From assembly GCF_026967985.1 (NCBI RefSeq), contig NZ_JAPVBJ010000005.1, positions 268,564-332,563 on the forward strand: a stretch of DNA of 64,000 nucleotides, in the 5' to 3' direction. Source of the DNA: Modestobacter sp. VKM Ac-2984 (lineage in GTDB: Bacteria; Actinomycetota; Actinomycetes; Mycobacteriales; Geodermatophilaceae). The notes below the pieces were generated by a model. It was not told where the DNA came from. It was given only the letters and a program-made list of their open reading frames with translations, and did not search any database. Below are positions 10,460 through 19,955 of the stretch, one piece after another. Position numbers and translations under genes: made by a program. Position 1 is the first letter of the stretch. Each line of letters begins with the position of its first letter.

Positions 10460-11736
10460 GCACCGCAACCGCCGTACCCACCTCCGGTGCCGGCCGTGGC
10501 CCGGTGACCGAGTTGTTCCTCGGTGGTGGCCGGGCGCGCCGGGTGACCTGGCTGCTGGTCGGGCTGCTGGTGCTGTTCTCCGCCGTGCGGGTGATCTCCG
10601 GTCAGCAGGCGCTGACGTCGTCGTCCACCTTCGGTGCGGCACTGCTGCTCGCCGTCCCGCTCCTGCTGGTCGCCCTCGGCGGCTTGTTCGCCGAGCGTGC
10701 GGGCGTGGTGAACATCGGCCTCGAGGGCATGATGATCCTGGGCACCTGGGGAGCCGGCTGGGCCGGCTACCAGTGGGGCTGGGTCGGCGCGCTGGTCGGG
10801 GGCGCGATCTGCGGTGCGCTCGGCGGCCTGCTGCACGCCGTCGCCACCGTCACCTTCGGCGTCGACCACGTCGTCTCCGGCGTGGCGATCAACATCCTGG
10901 CCGCCGGCGTCGTCCGCTTCCTCTCCGAGCTCCTCTACACCGACAACCCCGCCGGGGGTGGGGTCACCCAGTCGCCGTCGCTGTCCAGCCGCCCGCCGAG
11001 CTTCTCGCTGCCGGTGCTCTCCTCCGGCCCCGACCTGCTCGGTGACCTGGAGTCCCAGCGCTGGTTCCTGATCAGCGACCTCGCCGGGCTGCTCCGCGGG
11101 GTGAGCAGTGGCGTCGGCGTGCTCACCGTGCTGGCCGTGCTGATGGTCCCGGCGGCCTACCTGCTGCTCTGGCGGACCGCGTTCGGCCTGCGGCTGCGCT
11201 CCTGCGGGGAGAACCCGGCGGCCGCGGACTCCCTCGGCGTCCCGGTCTACCGGCTCAAGTACATCGCGGTGATCATCTCCGGCATGCTGGCCGGCCTGGG
11301 CGGGGTCTTCCTGGTCTTCATCGCCAACATCTACCGCGAGGGGCAGACCAACGGCCGTGGCTTCATCGGCCTGGCCGCGCTGATCTTCGGCAACTGGCGC
11401 CCGGGCGGCCTGGCCGCCGGTGCGGGCCTGTTCGGCTTCGCCGACGCGTTGCAACTGCGCAGCCAGACCGCGGTGGTGGCGTTGCTGCTGCTGGTGGCGT
11501 TCCTGCTCGCCGCGGTCACCGTGTGGCAGGCGGTCCGCGGGAAGTGGACCCAGGCGGTCATCGCGGCCGCCTTCGCAGCCGCCACGCTGGCCGCGTTCCT
11601 GACCATCGACGAGCTGCCCGACGGCATCGTCTCCTTCACCCCGCACCTGACCACGCTGCTGGTCCTGTCGCTGGCCTCGCAACGGCTGCGGCCACCGAAG
11701 GCCGACGGGCTGGTCTACCGACGAGGAGAGCACTGA
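10456..11736 (+). CDS. Nucleoside ABC transporter permease 2
   Basis: Second BPD_transp_2 permease (426 residues), partner of the preceding one. It carries the typical GLFAERAGVVNIGLEGMMILG segment (split across about residues 75-95) and the FIGLAALIFGNWRPGG loop. The extra hydrophobic helices near the C-terminus (AVVALLLLVAFLLAAVTVW and beyond) are common in actinobacterial copies. Its stop overlaps an ATG that opens a five-codon reading frame leading into the cytidine deaminase start, so transport and salvage genes are translationally linked. Confidence 0.92.
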   Translation: MSTATAVPTSGAGRGPVTELFLGGGRARRVTWLLVGLLVLFSAVRVISGQQALTSSSTFGAALLLAVPLLLVALGGLFAERAGVVNIGLEGMMILGTWGAGWAGYQWGWVGALVGGAICGALGGLLHAVATVTFGVDHVVSGVAINILAAGVVRFLSELLYTDNPAGGGVTQSPSLSSRPPSFSLPVLSSGPDLLGDLESQRWFLISDLAGLLRGVSSGVGVLTVLAVLMVPAAYLLLWRTAFGLRLRSCGENPAAADSLGVPVYRLKYIAVIISGMLAGLGGVFLVFIANIYREGQTNGRGFIGLAALIFGNWRPGGLAAGAGLFGFADALQLRSQTAVVALLLLVAFLLAAVTVWQAVRGKWTQAVIAAAFAAATLAAFLTIDELPDGIVSFTPHLTTLLVLSLASQRLRPPKADGLVYRRGEH

Positions 11737-11749
11737 TGGGAGCGACCCC

Positions 11750-12189
11750 GTGACGTCGCCGGAGATCGACTGGGACGCCCTGCGGACGTCCGCCCGGGAG
11801 GCGATGGCGCACGCGTACGCCCCCTACTCGCAGTTCCCGGTGGGGGTGGCCGGCCTGGTCGACGACGGCCGGGTGGTCACCGGGTGCAACGTGGAGAACG
11901 CCTCCTACGGTCTCGGCCTGTGCGCCGAGTGCGGCATGGTCAGCGACCTGGCCCGCTCCGGCGGTGGCCGGCTGGTCGCGGTGGCCTGCGTGGGCGGCGA
12001 CGGGCAGCCGCTGATGCCCTGCGGCCGCTGCCGGCAGCTGCTCTGGGAGCACGGGGGAGCCGAGATGCTCATCGAGACGGTGTCGCTGGGGATCGTGCCG
12101 ATGCGTGAGGTGCTGCCGGACGCCTTCGGTCCCGAGGACCTGGTGGCGGCGGCCGCGCGCACCGCCGGCGACGGGGTGGAGGCGTCCCG

Positions 12190-12193
<4 letters not shown>
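11750..12193 (+). CDS. cdd: Cytidine deaminase
   Basis: Converts cytidine and deoxycytidine to uridine and deoxyuridine. The protein has 147 residues, the size of the homotetrameric class. Zinc ligands and the catalytic acid are visible: C58-A-E60 in GLCAECG, and PCGRC (C91, C94). CNVENASYG (residues 46-54) binds substrate. GTG at 11750 overlaps the stop of the upstream five-codon minicistron. It is placed between nucleoside permeases and thymidine phosphorylase, matching the salvage order cdd-deoA known from mycobacteria. The 3' end overlaps deoA by 4 nt. Confidence 0.95.
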
Positions 12194-13473
<1,280 letters not shown>

Positions 13474-13491
13474 GCCCACCGCTGCAGTCGT

Positions 13492-13557
13492 GATCATGGA
13501 GCCGGCGTGGGGACTCGCCGCCGGGGATCGGCGAGTCGTCCCGCCGGCTCCATGATC
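13492..13557 (+). terminator. Nested long inverted repeat after deoA
   Basis: Outer 16-bp arms (gatcatggagccggcg at 13492-13507, exact complement at 13542-13557) enclose an inner 9-bp inverted repeat (gactcgccg 13512-13520, cggcgagtc 13530-13538). The structure is 66 nt long. It lacks a T-run, so it is either a GC-type terminator for the salvage operon or a copy of an interspersed intergenic repeat. Confidence 0.6.
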
Positions 13558-13611
13558 GTCGGGGGAGGGGTGGCGCGGGGTGCACAGCCGGGGAGAGGAC
13601 ACTGACCGTTC

Positions 13612-14514
13612 GTGACCCGAACGCCCGCCGCACCCGCGCCCGGAGCGGTCCAGCCGGCCAGCCCGCTCGATCCCGAGGCCGCGATCAGCATCCGCGGCCT
13701 GGTGAAGCGCTACGGCGACCGCAACGCCGTCGACGGCGTCGACCTGGACATCCAGCGCGGGGAGATCTTCGCCCTGCTCGGGCCCAACGGTGCGGGGAAG
13801 ACCACCACCGTCGAGGTGCTGGAGGGCTACCGCGCGCGGGACGGCGGCGAGGTCCGGGTGCTGGGCGTGGACCCGGCCGACGGCGGGCGGCGCTGGAAGG
13901 CCGAGCTCGGCATCGTGCTGCAGTCCGGCGCCGGGGACAGCCAGTTGACCTGCCTGGAGCTGCTGCGCGCCCAGGCCGCCTACTACCCCGAACCGCGCGA
14001 CCCGGCCGAGGTGCTGGAGCTGGTCGGGCTCACCGAGAAGGCCGGCTCCCGCGGGCGCACCCTCTCCGGGGGCCAGCGTCGCCGGCTCGACGTCGCGCTG
14101 GGCATCGTCGGCCGGCCGCGGCTGCTCTTCCTCGACGAGCCCACCACCGGCTTCGACCCGGAGGCCCGCCGGCAGTTCTGGTCGCTGATCCGCTCGCTGC
14201 GCGACCTGGGCACCACGATGCTGCTGACCACGCACTACCTCGACGAGGCCGAGGAGCTGGCCGACCGGGTGGGTGTCATCACCCGGGGCCGGTTGGTCGA
14301 GGTGGCCGTCCCGTCGGCGCTGGGCGGGCGCGGGCAGGCCCCGGCCGTCGTCAGCTGGACCGAGGACGGCGTCCGGCGCACCGCGGAGACCGCCGCCCCG
14401 ACGGCCTTCGTCGCGGAGCTGGCCACCCGCTTCCCCGGTGAGGTGCCCGACCTGGCGGTCGCCCGACCCACGCTCGAGGACGTCTACCTGCGCATGATCG
14501 GCGACCCCGCATGA
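13612..14514 (+). CDS. ABC-2 type exporter, ATP-binding protein (DrrA-like)
   Basis: Single ABC ATPase of 300 residues. Walker A GPNGAGKTT lies near residues 60-68, followed by signature LSGGQRRRL, Walker B LLFLDEPTTGFD and the H-loop TTHYLDEAEE. The LEDVYLRMIG ending is typical of the drug/antibiotic exporter (DrrA, CcmA-like) subgroup. GTG at 13612 is used; the first 25 or so residues are Pro/Ala-rich. It overlaps the permease gene by 4 nt. The exported substrate cannot be told from sequence. Confidence 0.88.
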   Translation: MTRTPAAPAPGAVQPASPLDPEAAISIRGLVKRYGDRNAVDGVDLDIQRGEIFALLGPNGAGKTTTVEVLEGYRARDGGEVRVLGVDPADGGRRWKAELGIVLQSGAGDSQLTCLELLRAQAAYYPEPRDPAEVLELVGLTEKAGSRGRTLSGGQRRRLDVALGIVGRPRLLFLDEPTTGFDPEARRQFWSLIRSLRDLGTTMLLTTHYLDEAEELADRVGVITRGRLVEVAVPSALGGRGQAPAVVSWTEDGVRRTAETAAPTAFVAELATRFPGEVPDLAVARPTLEDVYLRMIGDPA

Positions 14515-15326
14515 CGATGATCGAGGAACGCTCGCTGCCGTCGATCGGCAGTGTCTGCCGGACCCGGGCCGGGGTGGAGCTCAAGGAGTTCTTCCGTCAG
14601 CGGGAGTCGGTCGTCTTCACGCTGATGTTCCCGGTGATCCTGCTGCTGGTGTTCGGCGCGGTGCTGGACTACGAGCTGGGCTCCGGGGTGAGCTTCACCC
14701 AGTACTTCATGGCCGGGGTGATCGCCGCGGGCATCCTCGGCGCCAGCCTGCAGAACATGGCCATCGGCATCGCGACCGAGCGCAGCGACGGCACCCTCAA
14801 GGGCCTGGCGGGCACGCCGATGCCCAAGAGCGCCTACTTCGTCGGGAAGGTCGTCCAGGTCCTGGTCGTCACCGTGGCGATCGTGGTGATCCTGCTGGTC
14901 ATCGGCGTCGTCTTCTACGGCGTCGACCTGCCGTCGGGTACGGAGTGGCTGACCTTCGCCTGGGTCGCCGCGCTGGGCTCGGCGGCCTCCACGCTGCTGG
15001 GGATCGCCGTCTCCAGCCTGGCCCGCAACGGGCGCTCCGCCTCGGCGACGGTCACCCCGGTGGCGCTGGTCCTGCAGTTCATCTCCGGGGTGTTCTTCCA
15101 GTTCAGCGAGGTGCCCACCTGGCTGCAGACGGTCGCTGCGGTCTTCCCGCTGAAGTGGATGGCCCAGGGGCTGCGCTCGGTGTTCCTCCCCGACGCGCTG
15201 GCCGCCCAGGAGCCGGCCGGCAGCTGGGAGCTCGGCCGGGTCGCCCTGGTGCTGGGCATCTGGTGCGTCGTCGGCCTGGTGCTCTGCGTGCGCACCTTCC
15301 GCTGGCAGGACCGCGTCGACCGGTGA
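14511..15326 (+). CDS. ABC-2 type exporter, permease
   Basis: Membrane protein of 271 residues with six hydrophobic helices in the ABC2_membrane pattern. It starts with an amphipathic segment, ELKEFFRQRESVVFTLMFPVI, and has the central ALGSAASTLLGIAVSSLARNGRSASA loop followed by SGVFFQFSEVPTWLQ. It forms the channel for the DrrA-like ATPase whose gene overlaps it (ATGA). No resistance or biosynthetic genes flank the pair, so its role (drug, lipid or polymer export) is open. Confidence 0.86.
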   Translation: MTMIEERSLPSIGSVCRTRAGVELKEFFRQRESVVFTLMFPVILLLVFGAVLDYELGSGVSFTQYFMAGVIAAGILGASLQNMAIGIATERSDGTLKGLAGTPMPKSAYFVGKVVQVLVVTVAIVVILLVIGVVFYGVDLPSGTEWLTFAWVAALGSAASTLLGIAVSSLARNGRSASATVTPVALVLQFISGVFFQFSEVPTWLQTVAAVFPLKWMAQGLRSVFLPDALAAQEPAGSWELGRVALVLGIWCVVGLVLCVRTFRWQDRVDR

Positions 15327-15372
15327 CCCGTCCCGGACCTGGGGTCCGGGGACGCCTCGGTAGCGTGCGGGG

Positions 15373-16452
15373 ATGCCCGCCGCACCCCTGAACGCCGAGA
15401 CCCTCGCCCGCGCGCCGAAGGTGCTGCTGCACGACCACCTGGACGGCGGGCTGCGGCCGCAGACGGTGCTGGAGCTGGCCGAGGAGGTCGGCTACCGCGA
15501 GCTGCCCGCCGACGAGCCGGAGGCGCTGGGCCGCTGGTTCCGCGAGTCCGCCGACTCCGGTTCGCTGGAGCGCTACCTGCTGACGTTCGCGCACACGGTG
15601 GCGGTCATGCAGCGCCCGGAGGCAGTGCAGCGGGTGGCCCGCGAGTGCGCGCTGGACCTGGCCGCCGACGGGGTCGTCTACGCCGAGGTGCGGATGGCGC
15701 CGGAGCTGCTGACCGCCGGTGGGATGTCGCTGGACGACGCGGTCGAGGCGATGCTCGACGGCTACGCCCAGGGCAGCCGGGAGGCCGCGGCCGCCGGGCA
15801 CCCGATCGTCGTCGGCACGCTGCTGTGCGCGATGCGCCAGGCCGACCGCTGGGTCGAGGTCGCCGAGCAGGTCGTGCGGCACCGGGACGCCGGGGTGGTC
15901 GGCTTCGACCTGGCCGGACCGGAGGACGGCTTCCCGCCGGACCGCATCCCCGCGGCGATCGAACTGCTGGACCGGGCCGGTGTCCACCGCACCGTGCACG
16001 CGGGCGAGGCGGCGGGCATCGATTCCATCCGAGCGGCGCTGGACGGCGCCGGCGCCGAGCGGCTCGGCCACGGGGTGCGGATCGCCGACGAGGTGCCGGC
16101 CGACGGCCCGCTCGGCGCGCTGGCCGAGCGGGTGCGCGAGGAGCAGGTGCCGCTGGAGGTCGCCCCGTCGTCCAACGTGCAGACCGGCGCCTACCCGACG
16201 CTGGCCGACCACCCGGTCGACCGGCTGCACCGGGCCGGCTTCACGGTGACCCTCAACACCGACAACCGGTTGATGAGCGGGGTGTCGGCCACCAGCGAGC
16301 TGGCCGCGGTCGTGGACACCTTCGGCTGGGGCTGGGACGACGTGCAGGCGGTGGCCGAGCGGGCGCTGCGCGGTGGGTTCGCCGACGACGCGGTGCGGGC
16401 CCGGGTGTTCACCGAGGTGCTCCGCCCGGGCTTCGAGGCGCTCCGCTCCTGA
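15373..16452 (+). CDS. add: Adenosine deaminase
   Basis: Deaminates adenosine and deoxyadenosine to inosine forms. The protein has 359 residues, with the metal-binding HxH in LLHDHLDGGLRP (H20, H22), the VHAGEAAG motif, HGVRIADE and the C-terminal LNTDNRLMSG that carries the last metal-ligand aspartate. The ATG at 15373 lies 6 nt downstream of TAGCGT (15361-15366), a leaderless arrangement with no ribosome-binding site. It sits beside the nucleoside uptake/salvage operon and probably works with PNP to recover purines. Confidence 0.95.
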   Translation: MPAAPLNAETLARAPKVLLHDHLDGGLRPQTVLELAEEVGYRELPADEPEALGRWFRESADSGSLERYLLTFAHTVAVMQRPEAVQRVARECALDLAADGVVYAEVRMAPELLTAGGMSLDDAVEAMLDGYAQGSREAAAAGHPIVVGTLLCAMRQADRWVEVAEQVVRHRDAGVVGFDLAGPEDGFPPDRIPAAIELLDRAGVHRTVHAGEAAGIDSIRAALDGAGAERLGHGVRIADEVPADGPLGALAERVREEQVPLEVAPSSNVQTGAYPTLADHPVDRLHRAGFTVTLNTDNRLMSGVSATSELAAVVDTFGWGWDDVQAVAERALRGGFADDAVRARVFTEVLRPGFEALRS

Positions 16453-16680
16453 CTCGCGCGAGCAGGATCACCCACGCTCGGGAATCTTCTGGGCGCGGTC
16501 GCTGCTAACCTGGACGTGCCGGTGAATGCCGGTCATCCTCCCGGGCGGTCCTGCCCGGGCACAGCGCATCCGTGCAGATCACGCGTCATAGCAGACGCCC
16601 CCGATCACCAGCGTGGACGCCGGGCATCCGGCGACCACCATCACCACGGGACGCGCGCCGATCTGTATCGGAGTCCCCGC
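16453..16680 (+). promoter_or_regulatory. Promoter and long leader of the RNA helicase gene
   Basis: 228 nt between add and the helicase. TAACCT at 16506-16511 fits the TANNNT -10 pattern and implies a leader of about 160 nt before the TTG start. The leader holds a cccgggc/gcccggg hairpin (about 16541-16560) and a tgccggtgaatgccggt direct repeat. A ribosome-binding site, cggag (16669-16673), lies 7 nt before the TTG. Long leaders on DEAD-box helicase genes are often sites of autoregulation; here that is inference. Confidence 0.4.
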
Positions 16681-18321
16681 TTGTCCTCGTTCGACTCTGT
16701 CGACGTTCAGAACACCCCCGCTCTGCAGGACGCCCCGGCTGACGCCGCCGTCCTCGACGCGCCCGCCACCGAGGCCCCCGCGGCCGAGGCGGCGCCCGAG
16801 CCCACCGGCCCGACCTTCGCCCAGCTGGGCCTGCCCCAGCCGCTGGTCACCGCGCTCGAGCGCAAGGGCATTCGTCACCCCTTCGCCATCCAGACCTCCG
16901 CCCTGCCGGACGCCCTCGCCGGGCGCGACGTGCTCGGCAAGGCCGCCACCGGCTCGGGCAAGACGCTGGCCTTCGGCCTGCCGCTGCTCGCCCGGCTCGG
17001 TGCCGAGCCCGGTCAGGGTCGCCGCGCGCCGCGTGGCCTGATCCTGGTGCCGACCCGCGAGCTGGCCCAGCAGGTGCACGACAACCTGGCCCCGCTCGGG
17101 CAGTCCAACGGCGTCCAGCTGGCCGCCGTCTACGGCGGTGCCTCGATGTACCGCCAGATCCAGCAGCTGCGTCGCGGTGTCGACGTGCTGATCGCCACCC
17201 CCGGGCGGCTCCAGGACCTGATCAACCAGGGCGAGGCCACCCTCGCCGAGGTGATCGTCTCCGTCATCGACGAGGCCGACTTCATGTCCGACCTCGGCTT
17301 CCTGCCGGTGGTCAAGGAGCTGCTCGACCAGACCCGGCCCGACGGCCAGCGGCTGCTCTTCTCGGCCACGCTGGACGGCGAGGTCGACACCCTGGTGCGC
17401 CGCTACCTCAAGGACCCGGCCCGCCACGAGGTCGCCAAGGCGGAGGACAGCGGCCCGCAGGCCGAGCACCTGGCCTACAGCGTGTCCTTCCCGGACAAGC
17501 TGAAGATCGCCGAGGCGATGGCCGCCCGTCCGGGCCGGATCATCATCTTCGTGCGGACGCAGCACGGTGCCGACCGGCTGGCCGGCAACCTGCAGCAGGT
17601 CGGCATCGCGGCCGAGCCCATCCACGGTGGGCTCCCGCAGGCGGCCCGCCGCCGTGCGCTGGAGGCGTTCACCGACGCCCGCAGCCCGGTGCTGGTGGCC
17701 ACCGACGTCGCCGCGCGTGGCATCCACGTCGACGACGTGTCGCTGGTCCTGCACTACGACCCGCCGGCAGACCACAAGACCTACCTGCACCGTTCCGGCC
17801 GCACCGCGCGCGCCGGTGCCGCGGGTGTCGTGGTCTCGCTGCTCCTCCCCGACCAGGTGGGCCAGGCCAAGCGCCGCTTCCGCCAGGCCAAGCTCGACCC
17901 GCAGGTGTCGCGGATCCGTCCGGGCGACGCCCCGATCACGGACCTCGTGGCCGGTGGCACGTTCGTCGAGCCGATCGTCCGTCCGGTGCGCGAGTCGCGC
18001 CGTCCGGCCGGTGGTTCCGGTGGGCGTCGTCCCACCGGGGAGCGTCCGGGTGGCTACCGCGGTGGCCCGCGCCGTCCCTCCGGCGACCGCGAGCGCACGT
18101 ACGGAGACCGCCCCTCGGGCGAGCGCTCCTACGGCGATCGGGATCGCAGCGCAGCTGGCCGTCCCTCCGGCGACCGCGACCGCTCGTACGGTGACCGCCC
18201 CTCGGGCGAGCGCTCCTACGGCGATCGGGATCGTTCCGGTGGCGGCGAGCGGCGCGCCGGTGGCTACCGCGGCTCCAGCGACGGGCAGCGCCCCGGCGCC
18301 CGCCCGGCCCGCTCCTTCTGA
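16681..18321 (+). CDS. DEAD-box ATP-dependent RNA helicase (RhlE/DeaD-like)
   Basis: RNA-unwinding ATPase of 546 residues. An Ala/Pro/Glu-rich N-terminus precedes the Q motif (about 46-71), motif I ATGSGKT (89-95), PTRELAQ (124-130), TPGR, DEAD (197-200), SAT (228-230), the C-terminal helicase domain and HRSGRTAR. The last 70-80 residues are a basic, Gly/Arg/Ser-rich disordered tail with two near-identical 29-residue repeats containing GDRDRS and GERSYGDRD. The TTG at 16681 is preferred for its ribosome-binding site and the natural-looking MSSFDSVDVQN start. A GTG at 16516 is in frame but yields Cys/His-rich sequence unlike a protein N-terminus. Two hairpins follow the stop. Confidence 0.9.
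   Translation: MSSFDSVDVQNTPALQDAPADAAVLDAPATEAPAAEAAPEPTGPTFAQLGLPQPLVTALERKGIRHPFAIQTSALPDALAGRDVLGKAATGSGKTLAFGLPLLARLGAEPGQGRRAPRGLILVPTRELAQQVHDNLAPLGQSNGVQLAAVYGGASMYRQIQQLRRGVDVLIATPGRLQDLINQGEATLAEVIVSVIDEADFMSDLGFLPVVKELLDQTRPDGQRLLFSATLDGEVDTLVRRYLKDPARHEVAKAEDSGPQAEHLAYSVSFPDKLKIAEAMAARPGRIIIFVRTQHGADRLAGNLQQVGIAAEPIHGGLPQAARRRALEAFTDARSPVLVATDVAARGIHVDDVSLVLHYDPPADHKTYLHRSGRTARAGAAGVVVSLLLPDQVGQAKRRFRQAKLDPQVSRIRPGDAPITDLVAGGTFVEPIVRPVRESRRPAGGSGGRRPTGERPGGYRGGPRRPSGDRERTYGDRPSGERSYGDRDRSAAGRPSGDRDRSYGDRPSGERSYGDRDRSGGGERRAGGYRGSSDGQRPGARPARSF
18074..18247 (+). repeat. Two 87-bp tandem repeats in the helicase tail
   Basis: The unit beginning gtccctccggcgaccgcga at 18074 recurs at 18161 with few changes, an offset of 87 nt (29 codons). 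It encodes the Arg/Gly/Asp-rich tail repeat. Such tails bind RNA and can promote condensate formation in other helicases; copy number is expected to vary between strains. Confidence 0.8.
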
Positions 18322-18325
18322 GCAG

Positions 18326-18398
18326 GGGCCCCGTCGTAGCTGACGGGGCCCGAACGGCAACGGCCGGCTCCCGCATCGCGGGGGCCGGCCGTTGCCGT
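18326..18398. terminator. Bidirectional double-hairpin terminator between convergent genes
   Basis: The first hairpin has arms 18326-18335 and 18342-18351 (10 bp, 6-nt loop). The second has 15-bp arms 18354-18368 and 18384-18398 with an inner cccgc/gcggg stem. The pair lies between the converging ends of the RNA helicase (plus) and the acidic protein (minus), so it can serve both. There is no long T-run, as is usual at this GC content. Confidence 0.75.
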
Positions 18399-18413
18399 CT
18401 CGTCGTGGTCTGC

Positions 18414-19844
18414 TCAGTCGTTGCGGAAGACCAGCGCGGTGCCGACGTCGGTGAGGACGTCGCCCCACGCCGTCCCCAGCGCCGACGCGTCCTCCGCGGA
18501 CAGCGGGGCGGTCGGCTCGGCCTCGCTGCGGGCCACGGCCCGGCCCAGCGGTGCACCGGCGGCGAGCAGCTCCTGCACGCGCGCCAGGCCGGCGTACTCG
18601 GCGAGGTCGAGGGCGCCCTCGGCCGGCTGCGCCAGGGCCTGGTGGGTCGCCAGCCCGCCGGCGCCCCCGGCCACCTCGCGGAGCACCTCGGCCAGCGCCG
18701 CCAGGTCGTACCGGTCCTCGTCGGCCGGCAGCGGCATGGTGTCGGTGTCGGCCACCTCGGGCCACGAGGCGATCTCGGTGAGGTCGTGCTCCTCGTCGCC
18801 CGCGCAGAACCGGGCCAGCTCGACCGGGGTCGGGAAGACGAAGACCTTTCCGTCGCGACCCAGGAAGCGCGCGCGGTCGTCGACGTAGCAGCGCAGGGTG
18901 ATCCCTGCGCCCTCCGGCACGACCAGCTCCACGGGCAGGATGCCGACCGCCTCCCAGAACTCCTGGGCGGCGGCGACGGCCGCCGGGGTCGCGGTCAGCC
19001 CGCTGCCACTGCGGATGGTCCGGATGCCGGCGGTGGACGCCTGGGTGGGGCTGGCCGCGGTGGAGCCGGCGGCGGGGCGGGCGGCCGGGGCGACGTCGTC
19101 GTCCTCGTCGTCGTCCTCGTCACCGGGCTCGGCGGCGCGGGCCTCGGCCTCCTCGGCGGCGGAGGGGTAGTCGTCCGCCGCGACGGTGCCGGCGCCGGTC
19201 CAGTCCAGGTGGTCGTCGAGCTCCTCGAGGACGTCCTCCCACAGTTCGTCGACGGCGGTGCCCAGCCGCGCCCAGCTCTCCTCGCCGCTCCGGCCGAGGA
19301 ACGCCCCGACGCCCAGGCCGAGGGCGGCGATCTCGGGGCGGGAGACCAGCTCGGCGACGGCCTCGAAGCTGGTCTCGTCGTCGTCCAGGTCCTCGTCGTC
19401 CTCGTCGCCGGTGGTGTCGCAGCACTCGGCGAGCCGACCGACGATGTCGACGTCGGCGGCCAGCTCCTCGACGGCCCAGCGGTCGGGGTTCTCCGCGACG
19501 ATGTCGTAGACGCCGTCGAGGTCGTAGCGGTGGTCCTCGTCGGGGGTGAGCTCCGCGGCGCCCAGCGTCGACACCGTGGGCCAGACCGGGTGGTCGGCCA
19601 GGTCGTGGTCGGTGCTCACCCGGCAGAACGCGGCGAGCGCGGCCGGCGAGGGGAACAGGTGGACGACGGCGGTGGGGCCGGGGGCCTCGGGGTCGTCGTC
19701 GTTGATGTCGGCCGGCACGTCGATCGTGCTGCCGAGGAATGCCTGCCACTCCTCGCCGTCCTCTTCCCACGGCGGCGCCCAGAGCGTGTAGCCCGTGCGG
19801 TCGTCGAGGGTCAGGGCGATGGGGACGATGCTGGGCCTGGGCAC
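18414..19844 (-). CDS. Conserved acidic protein with internally duplicated domain, function unknown
   Basis: 476-residue cytoplasmic protein, strongly acidic, without signal peptide or membrane helices. It begins with a conserved-looking PSIVPIALTLDDRTGYTLW. Two homologous segments are visible: residues about 60-117 and about 334-386. Both run VF.FP.P..LA.FC, then HDL......WP, then a P.DE.RYDL element. Between them lie acidic linkers (near 146-160 and 240-255) and an Ala/Thr/Ser-rich stretch. The start is GTG at 19844, with a CAGGAT hexamer 6 nt upstream. I know of similar actinobacterial proteins, sometimes labelled primosomal, but no activity is supported by the sequence. Confidence 0.75.
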   Translation of the reverse strand: MPRPSIVPIALTLDDRTGYTLWAPPWEEDGEEWQAFLGSTIDVPADINDDDPEAPGPTAVVHLFPSPAALAAFCRVSTDHDLADHPVWPTVSTLGAAELTPDEDHRYDLDGVYDIVAENPDRWAVEELAADVDIVGRLAECCDTTGDEDDEDLDDDETSFEAVAELVSRPEIAALGLGVGAFLGRSGEESWARLGTAVDELWEDVLEELDDHLDWTGAGTVAADDYPSAAEEAEARAAEPGDEDDDEDDDVAPAARPAAGSTAASPTQASTAGIRTIRSGSGLTATPAAVAAAQEFWEAVGILPVELVVPEGAGITLRCYVDDRARFLGRDGKVFVFPTPVELARFCAGDEEHDLTEIASWPEVADTDTMPLPADEDRYDLAALAEVLREVAGGAGGLATHQALAQPAEGALDLAEYAGLARVQELLAAGAPLGRAVARSEAEPTAPLSAEDASALGTAWGDVLTDVGTALVFRND

Positions 19845-19955
19845 CCGTCCATCCTGCCCGGTGCACCTGTGCGTTCGCGACGTGGGATCGAGCCCTCGGC
19901 CGCGCTGCAGGGTCCCGCCGCGAGCTCGCGAGTGGCGGGGGGCAGCGGGGTCCTC

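Noticed and set aside
16516-16680. GTG at 16516 as a leaderless start of the helicase
   Set aside because: It lies close behind TAACCT, but the 55 added residues are Cys/His/Arg-rich and unlike a helicase N-terminus, and 16681 has its own ribosome-binding site.
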